A stretch of 64,000 nucleotides of DNA, from contig JAYODW010000018.1 of the NCBI GenBank assembly GCA_038116745.1, positions 1 through 64,000 on the forward strand. Reading direction: 5' to 3'. Each line of letters starts with the position of its first letter. The stretch's first letter is position 1. A program made the translations under genes and the position numbers. This DNA is from JAYODW01 sp038116745 (GTDB lineage: Bacteria; Pseudomonadota; Gammaproteobacteria; Ga0077536). Positions 27,717 to 35,809 of this stretch are shown piece by piece. Below the pieces are notes generated by a model that did not search any database, had not been told where the DNA came from, and was given only the letters and a program-made list of their open reading frames with translations.

Positions 27717-28281
27717 ACTCGTCGGCTGCTTTCGCAACGACGACCAGGGCGGGACGCAACAACCGGTCATGCAGCAGGTACCCGCGCTGCATGACCCGCA
27801 GCACGTTCCCGGGATCCACTTCAACACTCGCTTCCATTGTCATGGCCTGATGGCGTTCCGGATCGAATCGCTCGCCCAGCGGATCGATCGGAACCAGAGC
27901 GAGTTTTTCCAGGAAGTCTCCGAACATTTTGGCGGTCAGCTCAAGCCCTTCGCGCAGAGCGGTCACGTCATTCGCGGTCTGAGCCGCCATTAAACCCAGG
28001 TCGAGGCTGTCCTTAACCGGAAGCAGTTCATTAATCAGGCGTTCCGTACCGTACTTATGCGCCCCCTCGAGATCCCGCTCATGTCGCTTCCGCTGATTTT
28101 CCATGGCGGCCTGCGTGCGCAGAACATCCTCTTTAAGCTCGCTGATCTGGGCCAGCAGAGCTTCTACCGACGTGTCATCCGCAGCATCTTCCACTTCAGG
28201 ACCGCTTTCAGGTTGCTCCTGGGCGTCCGCAGTGACTTGTGCATCCTCATCTGCAGGGTGCGTTTCGTTTTCTTGGTTCAC
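27712..28281 (-). CDS. grpE: Nucleotide exchange factor GrpE
   Basis: This 189-residue protein has an acidic disordered N-terminus, a long coiled coil (LLAQISELKEDVLRTQAAMENQ split by RKRHERDLEGA) and the C-terminal beta-wing domain with PGNVLRVMQRGYLLHDRLLRPA. It releases ADP from DnaK. The start is GTG at 28281 with GAGAAAGG upstream. It sits between hrcA and dnaK, each gene preceded by its own candidate heat-shock promoter. Confidence 0.95.
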   Translation of the reverse strand: MNQENETHPADEDAQVTADAQEQPESGPEVEDAADDTSVEALLAQISELKEDVLRTQAAMENQRKRHERDLEGAHKYGTERLINELLPVKDSLDLGLMAAQTANDVTALREGLELTAKMFGDFLEKLALVPIDPLGERFDPERHQAMTMEASVEVDPGNVLRVMQRGYLLHDRLLRPALVVVAKAADES

Positions 28282-28310
28282 TTGGGGGCCTTTCTCAACG
28301 TAAATAAAGC

Positions 28311-28357
28311 CGGAGCCACGCCTCCGACGTAGCCGCTCGGAGCCTCCACTAGGCTCC
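28311..28357 (-). promoter_or_regulatory. Two stem-loops in the grpE leader
   Basis: A perfect 7-bp inverted repeat with a 5-base loop (GGAGCCT/AGGCTCC, 28339-28357) and a shorter one (CGGAG/CTCCG, 28311-28326) fall between the sigma-32 promoter and the grpE GTG. They would be transcribed as leader RNA. Function is unknown. Confidence 0.35.
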
Positions 28358-28367
28358 TGATCTCAGG

Positions 28368-28395
28368 ACATGGGGATCAGTTTCTGGAATTCAAG
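28368..28395 (-). promoter_or_regulatory. Sigma-32-type heat-shock promoter of grpE
   Basis: On the minus strand CTTGAA (28395-28390) and CCCCATGT (28375-28368) are separated by 14 bases, an almost perfect RpoH promoter. It lies across the last codons and stop of hrcA, so grpE-dnaK can be induced separately from hrcA. Confidence 0.75.
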
Positions 28396-29429
28396 GCCAG
28401 GCCGAGCATCTTCGCGGTGAGGTCGACGATCGGGATAACGCGCTCGTACTCCATCCTGGTCGGACCGATGACTCCGAGCACCCCTAGAGTTCGCGAATCA
28501 TCCGAGTAAGCGGAGGTCACGATGCTGCACTGCTCAAACGCTTCGTAGCCTGACTCTTCACCGATGAAGATTTTGACGCCCGTCGCGTTAAGCGCCTGAT
28601 CAAGCAGGTGAAGAATATCGCGTTTCTGACTGAAAGCGTCGAACAGACCGCGCAGGCGCTCGATGTCGGAGAGCTCGTTGATCTCCATCAGATTGGTTTC
28701 GCCCGCGAGCACGTAGTCTTTCCGGTCGTCCTTTTCCACGAAAATCTTCTGGGACATTTCCACGACAAGGCTCGTCAGCTGATTCATCTCGTCCCGGGTC
28801 GCAGACATCTCCTCGATCAATCCTTGCTTGACTGCATCGATATCCCGCCCGGCAAACGCAGACGTCAGGTAGTTCGCCGCCTGGGTTAGCTCCGCCTGGT
28901 TGTACACCCGGTTCGTCTTGATGATCCGGTTCTCCACCTCGCGGTCGTTAGTGACAAGAATCACCAGCACCCGGTTATCGCTAAGTGAGAGGAATTCGAC
29001 CTGGCGGAGAGCGCGCCGCTCCAGCACAGGAATCATCACCAGTCCCGCAAGACGCGTGGTTTCGGACAAGAGCCGCGAAGTCGCGCCCATCAGCGCCTGG
29101 ACATCGTCCTCCTCAGACAGGCTGGTTTCCATCTGCCTGATCTGACTGATAGTCAGCTGTTTGAAAGTAATCAGTGAATCGACGAACAGCCGGTAACCCT
29201 TGACCGTTGGCACGCGACCAGCGGAAGTATGGGGGGATTTAATCAAGCCGAGGTCTTCGAGATCGGCCATCACATTGCGGATGGTCGCAGGGCTCAAATC
29301 CAGCCGGGCATCCCGCGCAAGAGTGCGCGAACCAACGGGCTGACCGTCTGCGATGTACCGTTCAACAAGCATTTTGAACAGGTAATGTGACCGCTCACTG
29401 AGCTGAGCTTCGGCGTGCGTTCTTGTCAT
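28377..29429 (-). CDS. hrcA: Heat-inducible transcription repressor HrcA
   Basis: This 350-residue protein has the N-terminal winged helix (SPATIRNVMADLEDLGLI, then SPHTSAGRVPTVKGYR) and the C-terminal GAF-like dimerisation domain (GVLGVIGPTRMEYERVIPIV). HrcA represses CIRCE operators and is stabilised by GroEL. I found no CIRCE element upstream of hrcA, grpE or dnaK, so its target is probably groESL elsewhere in the genome. Confidence 0.94.
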   Translation of the reverse strand: MTRTHAEAQLSERSHYLFKMLVERYIADGQPVGSRTLARDARLDLSPATIRNVMADLEDLGLIKSPHTSAGRVPTVKGYRLFVDSLITFKQLTISQIRQMETSLSEEDDVQALMGATSRLLSETTRLAGLVMIPVLERRALRQVEFLSLSDNRVLVILVTNDREVENRIIKTNRVYNQAELTQAANYLTSAFAGRDIDAVKQGLIEEMSATRDEMNQLTSLVVEMSQKIFVEKDDRKDYVLAGETNLMEINELSDIERLRGLFDAFSQKRDILHLLDQALNATGVKIFIGEESGYEAFEQCSIVTSAYSDDSRTLGVLGVIGPTRMEYERVIPIVDLTAKMLGLALNSRN

Positions 29430-29563
29430 GCGTGCCTCGGTCGTCGCGCCTAATTTGAAAAAAATCTATCACCCTGATGACGGGCGTGCAAAATCTCGAT
29501 TGCCCACTCAATTTGCCGGATGTTAACGTCTCCGCGCACCCCAGTTGGAGAGCCCCGAACACC

Positions 29564-30436
29564 ATGTTTCACCGCATCGGGATCGTGACACGTACCCACG
29601 AACCCGCCGTCGAACTCGCGCTGCAGGCCGTACTCGATGTCCTGGCCCCGCGGAACTGCGAAGTCATGGTCGACGATCAGGCGCCCATGCCCGCGCAGGC
29701 CGGTCGCCTTACGGTTCTGCCGCGCGCCGACCTGGCTGCAGACTGTGACCTGCTCATTTCAATCGGGGGCGACGGAACCCTGCTGGAGAGCGCGGGGTTG
29801 ATCTACCCCCGGGAAACGGCGCTGCTGGGGATTAACCTGGGACGCCTGGGATTTTTGACAGACCTGCAGCCGGAAGACATTTCTAACGGTCTCGCGGCAG
29901 TTCTCGATGGTCGCTTCCTGTCAGAGGAGCGCGCTGTTCTCGGCTGTGAAGTCACGCGCGATGGCCGCCTCGTCGCGTCAGAAGATGCGCTCAACGATGT
30001 AGTCGTGCAGAAATGGAATTCGGCGCGCCTGATTACGCTTGACACCTACGTGGACCACAAATTTCTGCACTCCCAGCGGTCTGACGGCCTCATCATTGCA
30101 ACGCCGACTGGCTCCACGGCTTACGCGCTTTCCTGCGGCGGACCCATTCTGGACCCTTGTCTTGGGGCGCTATCGATTGTCCCCATCTGCCCGCACACAT
30201 TGACCAACCGCCCGATCGTAATCAGTGACCGCTCTCACGTTGAGATCGAGGTGGCCACGGACCGTGACGCCGAGTCTCGCGTCACCTGTGATGGGAACCC
30301 GATCCTTGAGCTTCAGCCAGGAGACCGGGTCGCGGTCTATCGCCGCCAGCGGTCCATTCGTCTGATTCATCCCGCGGGTCACGATCATTTCTCCACGCTG
30401 CGGGCAAAACTCAACTGGGGCCAGGATCCTTGCTGA
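29564..30436 (+). CDS. nadK: NAD kinase
   Basis: From the ATG at 29564 (MFHRIGIVTRTHEP) the product is 290 residues, the usual size. It shows the GGDGTLL ATP-binding motif, INLGRLGFLTD, NDVVV and TPTGSTAYALSCGGPI. It makes NADP from NAD. The frame extends 29 codons upstream without similarity. It is divergent from hrcA and its end overlaps the recN start, an arrangement common in gammaproteobacteria. Confidence 0.95.
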   Translation: MFHRIGIVTRTHEPAVELALQAVLDVLAPRNCEVMVDDQAPMPAQAGRLTVLPRADLAADCDLLISIGGDGTLLESAGLIYPRETALLGINLGRLGFLTDLQPEDISNGLAAVLDGRFLSEERAVLGCEVTRDGRLVASEDALNDVVVQKWNSARLITLDTYVDHKFLHSQRSDGLIIATPTGSTAYALSCGGPILDPCLGALSIVPICPHTLTNRPIVISDRSHVEIEVATDRDAESRVTCDGNPILELQPGDRVAVYRRQRSIRLIHPAGHDHFSTLRAKLNWGQDPC

Positions 30437-32118
30437 CCTCGCTCAGCATCCGGAACCTGGTCGTCATTCACGCTGTCGAACTGGAGTTTCGGCATGGCCT
30501 GACGGTGCTTACCGGAGAGACCGGCGCCGGCAAGTCCGTGATCATCGAGGCGCTGCGTCTTGCGCTGGGTGAACGGGCGCAGAGCCAGCTGATCCGCGAC
30601 GGCGCGGATAAGGCCGTGGTCACAGCCACGTTCGACATCAGTGGCCAGACCGACGTACTGCAGTTGTTGAAGCAACATGGGCTCGAAAGCGGCTCGGAGT
30701 GCCTGCTGCGCCGCGTCCTCAGCGCCGATGGCCGCTCCCGCGCGTTTGTGAATGAAACACCGGTAACCCTTCCGCTGCTGCGCCAGGTAGCAGAGCGTCT
30801 GGTTGACATACATGGTCAGCACGCGAGCCACCACCTTCTGGACAGCGACACGCAGCGTGCCCTGCTCGACGCTTATGCCGGCCTCAAGGAGCAATTGAGT
30901 GCGGTGGTTCACGCCTGCGCGGACTGGCGGAAGACGCACGAGCAGATCGAGGCCATCCGCCAGTCTGGAAAAGATCAGGCCGCGCGGGAGCTGCTGCGCT
31001 ACCAGGTGGCAGAGCTGTCTGAAGCGGGCGTTGGGGAGACTGACATCGCGTCGCTGGAGGAGGAGCACCGACGTCTGGCCAACGGCGCAACTCTGCTCGA
31101 ACACTGTGCTGAACTGCGCGCGACACTTGAGGATGAGCACGCCGGAATGGCCGCTGGACTCGGCCGGGCAGTAGGAATCGCACGGGCTCTGGAGCGCCTG
31201 CTCGGCGCGGACACGCCGCTCAGCGAGCTACTCGAACAGCTGAATATGCTGCTCAGTGAAACGGCAGATGAAGTTGACCGGATCGAACAGCGGCTGGCGG
31301 AAGATCCGGCGCGCCTCGAAGCTTTGGACAGGCGGCTCACCGATTTCCACACCCTGGCGAGAAAACACCACGTCGCGTTGGCGCAGCTTACGGACCTGGC
31401 GCGGCAGCGCGCGCAGCAGCTAGCCGAGCTGGAAAGCCAGGATGACGCTTTAGTGGAGCTCGAACGCAGCCTGGATTCACAGCACAGTGCATTCAGGGAG
31501 GCGGCGGTCGCCTTGTCGAACGCACGGACAGAAGCCGCCACACGTCTGGGAGCAGATTTAACGTCCAGGGTACGGCAGCTGGGTATGCCGCATGGAGCGT
31601 GCGAAGTCACAGTTCTCAGAAGCGAATCCGGCACACCACAACCCAGCGGGATTGATCGGGTGACGTTTTCCGTGGCCACGAACCCGCAGCAGGCACCGGG
31701 CCCGCTTAGTCGGATCGCATCCGGGGGCGAGCTTTCCCGGATCAGTCTCGCCCTGCGCGCGGCGACTTCGGGAGGGGCGGGAGTGCCTGTCATCGTCTAC
31801 GATGAGATCGACACTGGAATCGGCGGCAACATCGCCACCATGGTGGGACACAATCTCCGGGCCGTGGCACGCCACGGCCAAATTCTTTGCATTACGCATT
31901 CGCCTCAGGTTGCCAGCGCTGGTGAGCATCACCTGCTCGTAACCAAGGGCATCAGCGACGGCCGAGCGGAATCGACGGTCCGGGAACTGGATCAGGAAGG
32001 GCGGGAGTCGGAGATAGCACGAATGCTGGGTGCCACACGGGCTACCGATTCGAGTCTGCGCCACGCGCGCGATCTTCTAACGGCCGCGGGAGAACCCCTG
32101 GTTCAACGGATGACCTGA
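30430..32118 (+). CDS. recN: DNA repair protein RecN
   Basis: This 562-residue SMC-like ATPase has Walker A GETGAGKS near residue 32, a long central coiled coil, the ABC signature ASGGELSRISLAL and Walker B VIVYDEIDTGIGG. It helps hold and process broken chromosome ends in recombination repair. It starts with TTG at 30430, seven bases inside nadK, implying translational coupling. I see no LexA box upstream of recN or nadK, although recN is SOS-controlled in E. coli. Confidence 0.95.
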   Translation: MLTSLSIRNLVVIHAVELEFRHGLTVLTGETGAGKSVIIEALRLALGERAQSQLIRDGADKAVVTATFDISGQTDVLQLLKQHGLESGSECLLRRVLSADGRSRAFVNETPVTLPLLRQVAERLVDIHGQHASHHLLDSDTQRALLDAYAGLKEQLSAVVHACADWRKTHEQIEAIRQSGKDQAARELLRYQVAELSEAGVGETDIASLEEEHRRLANGATLLEHCAELRATLEDEHAGMAAGLGRAVGIARALERLLGADTPLSELLEQLNMLLSETADEVDRIEQRLAEDPARLEALDRRLTDFHTLARKHHVALAQLTDLARQRAQQLAELESQDDALVELERSLDSQHSAFREAAVALSNARTEAATRLGADLTSRVRQLGMPHGACEVTVLRSESGTPQPSGIDRVTFSVATNPQQAPGPLSRIASGGELSRISLALRAATSGGAGVPVIVYDEIDTGIGGNIATMVGHNLRAVARHGQILCITHSPQVASAGEHHLLVTKGISDGRAESTVRELDQEGRESEIARMLGATRATDSSLRHARDLLTAAGEPLVQRMT

Positions 32119-32136
32119 GACTCGGCTGCCGTAGCC

Positions 32137-32538
32137 TCAGCGTTTGGGACGGACGTACAGCACCAGACTGTGGTCCTCAAGCTCGAACCCGTGGGCCTCA
32201 ACAATCTCACGCTGCCGTCGTTCAATTTCAGCGTCGAAGAACTCCACGACCTCCCCGGTGTCTATACGCACCATGTGATCATGGTGTTTATCCGGTGCCA
32301 TTTCGAAGACCGCATGTCCGCCGTCAAAATTGTGCCGAACGATCAGGCCCGCCGATTCAAACTGAGTCAGGACCCGATAGACGGTGGCGAGGCCGACATC
32401 TTCCCCCGCCTCGAGCAGCGCCTTGTAAACATCTTCCGCGCTCAGATGCCTGTCTCGCTGGGTATCGAGGATCTCCAGAATGCGAAGTCGCGGGAGGGTT
32501 GCCTTTAAGCCGGCTCGCTTCAGTTCGAGAGTATCCAT
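32137..32538 (-). CDS. fur: Ferric uptake regulator Fur
   Basis: From the ATG at 32538 (MDTLELKRAGLK) this is a 133-residue Fur repressor. It has a winged-helix DNA-binding half (LSAEDVYKALLEAGEDVGLATVYR) split across the text as LSAEDVYKAL and GLATVYRVL, and a dimerisation half with HHDHMV metal ligands. It represses iron-uptake genes when loaded with Fe(II). It is convergent with recN and divergent from bamE. The 15 codons upstream of this ATG lack similarity. Confidence 0.95.
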   Translation of the reverse strand: MDTLELKRAGLKATLPRLRILEILDTQRDRHLSAEDVYKALLEAGEDVGLATVYRVLTQFESAGLIVRHNFDGGHAVFEMAPDKHHDHMVRIDTGEVVEFFDAEIERRQREIVEAHGFELEDHSLVLYVRPKR

Positions 32539-32683
32539 TGGCCGGAGGACCATCTTGCGGCTTGGGTCGACGGAGCATATCACCTTCGATTCGGGTCACC
32601 GCGCTATGCTAGACTCCGCGCCGCTCTGCAGGCCGGCTCTATCTCGGACAGCGTCACCTCACATCCCCGGTACTCCACCAAGC

Positions 32684-33499
32684 ATGTCTCACAGCCGACT
32701 CCGACTATCGTCCAATTCGCCGCGTTGGGGCATCCTGCTGCTGAGCTTGAGCGCCATGCTCATGCTCTGTGCCTGTTCTACGCCCGAACTCCCCCGAGTA
32801 AGCCTGCCCGACCCGGACAAACTGCCGTTCGTGTACAAAATCGATGTTCAGCAGGGCAACGTCATTAATCAGGACATGCTGGCACAGCTTGAACCGCGGA
32901 TGGAAAAGAAAAAGGTCCTGTTCATCATGGGGACCCCTATTATTGAGGACACGTTCCACAACGAGCGCTGGGACTACCTGTATACCTTCCGGCCTGGCGG
33001 CGGCGCCGTTGAGCGCCGGCGCATCACCTTGTTCTTCGATGATGACGAACTCGATCATATCGAGGGCGATATCGTGCCCGCCGCTGGCCCGCTGGTAGCC
33101 AACCTGCATAACGACACCCGGATCAAGGTGCCACTGCTGAAGAAGAAAAGCTTCACCGAGCGAGTAGTCGAGAAACTGCCCTTTGTTAAAGATGAAGAAG
33201 ACGACGTAGTGGTCGAAGTCGACCTCAGCAGCGACGACGACGAAGACGCCGAACCCGAAGAGCCGCTGATCCCGAAAATCGCCCGGGCGAGTGTTTACGA
33301 GAACATTCAATCCGCCCCTGGCGAAGGGATTGTCGTCCCCCCAGACGCTCCGGTCGGCTATGCGACCAAAAAGAAGGGTCTCTTCGCCCGCTTGTTCAGC
33401 TGGGGCGATGACGACCAGGCTGACTCCTACCTTGAGAGCGAGGCAGGCACGGAGGCTCCCAAAGCCTTCAAAGACATCAGCGATCCCGACACTCCCTGA
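32684..33499 (+). CDS. bamE: Outer-membrane assembly lipoprotein BamE with long C-terminal extension
   Basis: From the ATG at 32684 the product is 271 residues, more than twice the size of E. coli BamE (about 113). It has a lipoprotein signal ending LMLCAC, then the SmpA/OmlA fold (QGNVINQDMLAQL, KKKVLFIMGTP, RWDYLYTFRPGG). After about residue 130 comes an extra acidic region (Asp/Glu runs), VYENIQSAPGEG, and a short basic-aromatic segment KKGLFARLFSWGDDD. BamE is an accessory lipoprotein of the Bam complex. It is divergent from fur, the classic arrangement. Confidence 0.92.
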   Translation: MSHSRLRLSSNSPRWGILLLSLSAMLMLCACSTPELPRVSLPDPDKLPFVYKIDVQQGNVINQDMLAQLEPRMEKKKVLFIMGTPIIEDTFHNERWDYLYTFRPGGGAVERRRITLFFDDDELDHIEGDIVPAAGPLVANLHNDTRIKVPLLKKKSFTERVVEKLPFVKDEEDDVVVEVDLSSDDDEDAEPEEPLIPKIARASVYENIQSAPGEGIVVPPDAPVGYATKKKGLFARLFSWGDDDQADSYLESEAGTEAPKAFKDISDPDTP

Positions 33500-33562
33500 G
33501 CGCCGGCGCAACGACCGCTTTCCCCTAGAAGTCGCTTTTCCGGCGCTGCGACTGAAGCGCCG

Positions 33563-33856
33563 TCAATCCTGATCCATGGCCCGGGCACGTCGCCTGCGCG
33601 CTTCGCGAGGATTCACCTTCAGCGGTCGATAAATTTCTACACGATCCCCGGCACGCAGCACCGTATCGGCGGGACGCTCTACCCCGAAGATGCCGTGCCG
33701 GCAGCGCTCTAAGCGAAGGTCGGCGAAGTCTGCCGTGGCTCGCGCCTGCTCTAGCGCATTGCGTAAGGTGGTGCCGGGAGGGACCCGCAGTTGCACCTCT
33801 TTCGACTGACCGTTTTCGGCGCTGACGACCAGCACCGGCAGCAGCGCGTCAGGCAT
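33563..33856 (-). CDS. rnfH: RnfH family ubiquitin-like protein
   Basis: This is a 97-residue protein of the RnfH (RatB/YfjF) family: VPPGTTLRNALEQA, GIFGVERPADTVL and DRVEIYRPLKVNPREARRRRA. It has a beta-grasp fold in known structures and an unclear function. Its ATG at 33856 lies inside the last codons of ratA, eight bases before the ratA stop ends, so translation is probably coupled. Confidence 0.9.
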   Translation of the reverse strand: MPDALLPVLVVSAENGQSKEVQLRVPPGTTLRNALEQARATADFADLRLERCRHGIFGVERPADTVLRAGDRVEIYRPLKVNPREARRRRARAMDQD

Positions 33857-34277
33857 AGACAACGTAGGCGCGCTTGCGGAAAGCGTCGACCAACGAATCC
33901 ATGATGGGTCTAAAAGCGACGCTGAGCGCACGGCCCAGCATTCGACTGGAAAACTCGAAGTCGATCTCAAAACGAACCGTGCAGCCCTGCTCTTCAGGCA
34001 GAAAATCCCATCGCCCGCTCAGTTTTCGAAACGGCCCGTCAACCAGCGAAAGAACGATCGAGCGTTCCGGGATCAGTTGGTTGCTCGTAGTGAACGCGTA
34101 ATCAAATCGTCCTTTACTGACGCCGACCCGGGCTTTCATGCTTTCCTGACCACGCTCAAGAATCTGAGCGTCAACACACCACGGCAGGAAACTCGGGTAC
34201 GCCTCGATGTCGTTGACCAGCGCGTACATCTGTCCGGCAGTAAATGGCGCAAAAGTAGTCTTGCGGACGTTAGGCAT
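33849..34277 (-). CDS. ratA: RatA/Coq10-type SRPBCC domain protein
   Basis: This 142-residue START-like protein has VNDIEAYPSFLPWCVDA near the N-terminus, FEIDFEFSS, and a C-terminus VDAFRKRAYVVYA. E. coli RatA was described as blocking 70S assembly; mitochondrial Coq10 homologues bind ubiquinone. Either role could apply. It lies in the conserved ratA-rnfH pair near smpB and bamE. Confidence 0.9.
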   Translation of the reverse strand: MPNVRKTTFAPFTAGQMYALVNDIEAYPSFLPWCVDAQILERGQESMKARVGVSKGRFDYAFTTSNQLIPERSIVLSLVDGPFRKLSGRWDFLPEEQGCTVRFEIDFEFSSRMLGRALSVAFRPIMDSLVDAFRKRAYVVYA

Positions 34278-34288
34278 CGTGCGTCAGC

Positions 34289-35698
34289 TTACGGTGCAGA
34301 AATCGTGAGATGCGTAATCAGGAAATCTGTTACCACGGTGCGCAGACCAGTACCCTCCAGGAAGACGATCCCAACGCCGACCGGGGCTACAAAAAGGATC
34401 AGCCCCAACCAGGTCCGATAGCTCCACGAAGACTCTGACCCCATTTCCTCGGCCGAACTGGCCAGACGCATGCGCCAGCCGGCAAACACAGCCGTCAGCA
34501 GCCCGCCGACCGGCAATAGAACGCTGGTACTCAGAAACTCCGCCCAATCAAACACAGTGCGACCACCGGGTACGAAGTCGCTCCAGTGATTAAACGACAG
34601 CAGAGACCCTATTCCGAGCAACCAGGCACCCGCACCCGCAATCATGCAGCTCCTGCGGCGGCTCCAGTCGCGGGATTCGACCAGCCAGGCCGCGACCGGC
34701 TCAAGCAGCGAGATTGCGGAAGTCCAGGCAGCGACGCTAAGAAGCAGAAAGAAAAGCGTGCCGAAGAACTGCCCCCACGGCATGTGTCCGAAAGCGATCG
34801 TGAGCGTGACAAACACGAGACCAGGCCCCTGCCCAGGCTCCAGCCCGTACCCGAAAACGATCGGGAAGATCGCCAGGCCAGCCAGCACCGCGACGAGCGT
34901 GTCCGCTCCCGCGATGAACGCCGAGGTCTGACCGATTGACGCATCCTCGGGCAGATAAGCGCCGTAAACCATGATCGAGCCCATTCCCAGACTAAGGCTG
35001 AAGAAGGCCTGTCCAAGCGCAGCCAGAACGCTGTCTCCTGTGAGCTTGCTGAAGTCGGGTGCAAACAGGTAGCGCAACGCAGCCCCGGCATCTCCGGAAA
35101 TGACCGCGTAGGTGACCATCGCGATGAGCAGCGCAAACAGTGCAGGCATCAGGTATTTGACTGCCTGCTCCAGCCCGCCCTTAACCCCCCGCGCGACGAC
35201 GGCGATGGTCATCGCCATGAATAGCGTGTGCCAAAGCGTCAGGCCGGCAGCAGAGCCCACGAGATCGGCAAAGGTCGTCTCCGCACCCGCTGCCGCCACG
35301 CCATTGAAGACACCGGCTGCGCTGTAGAACACGTAAGCCAGCGACCATCCGGCGACGACCGAGTAGAAGGAAAGAATGACGAAACCTGCGAGCGCACCCA
35401 TCCACCCGATGTAGCGCCAGCGCGGGCTTACGCCTTCATCGTCAGCGAGGGCTGCCATGGTGTTGATCGGGCTGCGCCGACCGCGGCGCCCGAGCATGAT
35501 CTCCGTGATCATGATCGGCAGGCCGACGAGCAGAACGCAGGCGAGATAAACAAGAACGAACGCGCCACCGCCGTTTTCGCCGGTGATGTAGGGGAAGCGC
35601 CAGATGTTGCCCAGCCCGACAGCAGACCCTGTCGCTGCCAGGACAAAGACCCATCGAGAAGACCATTGACCGTGTACAGACTCGCGGCCCGCTGCCAT
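34289..35698 (-). CDS. Sodium-dependent transporter of the neurotransmitter:sodium symporter (NSS/SNF) family
   Basis: This 469-residue integral membrane protein begins with the NSS signature in TM1, ATGSAVGLGNIWRFPYI, followed by GGGAFVLVYL and about eleven further hydrophobic segments in LeuT-like order. Bacterial members import amino acids, indole or related compounds with Na+; the substrate cannot be read from sequence. It is divergent from the kinase gene at 35810 and its end lies 12 bases from ratA. Confidence 0.92.
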   Translation of the reverse strand: MAAGRESVHGQWSSRWVFVLAATGSAVGLGNIWRFPYITGENGGGAFVLVYLACVLLVGLPIMITEIMLGRRGRRSPINTMAALADDEGVSPRWRYIGWMGALAGFVILSFYSVVAGWSLAYVFYSAAGVFNGVAAAGAETTFADLVGSAAGLTLWHTLFMAMTIAVVARGVKGGLEQAVKYLMPALFALLIAMVTYAVISGDAGAALRYLFAPDFSKLTGDSVLAALGQAFFSLSLGMGSIMVYGAYLPEDASIGQTSAFIAGADTLVAVLAGLAIFPIVFGYGLEPGQGPGLVFVTLTIAFGHMPWGQFFGTLFFLLLSVAAWTSAISLLEPVAAWLVESRDWSRRRSCMIAGAGAWLLGIGSLLSFNHWSDFVPGGRTVFDWAEFLSTSVLLPVGGLLTAVFAGWRMRLASSAEEMGSESSWSYRTWLGLILFVAPVGVGIVFLEGTGLRTVVTDFLITHLTISAP

Positions 35699-35809
35699 AA
35701 AGCTTTCCTCGTGCGCGGTACGGGCGGCATTCTGGGCGATTGCTTCTGAGGCGACAAGCGAGTGCCTTTGCAGGACAATCCTCGCCCGTAGCCCGCCATC
35801 CGCGCCCCC

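Noticed and set aside
29430..29563. Heat-shock-like TTTGAAA and CCCTGAT before nadK
   Set aside because: Spacing is only about 11 bases and the -10 is poor; likely chance in an AT-rich leader.
29430..30430. LexA (SOS) box for recN
   Set aside because: No CTGT-N8-ACAG pattern upstream of nadK or recN.
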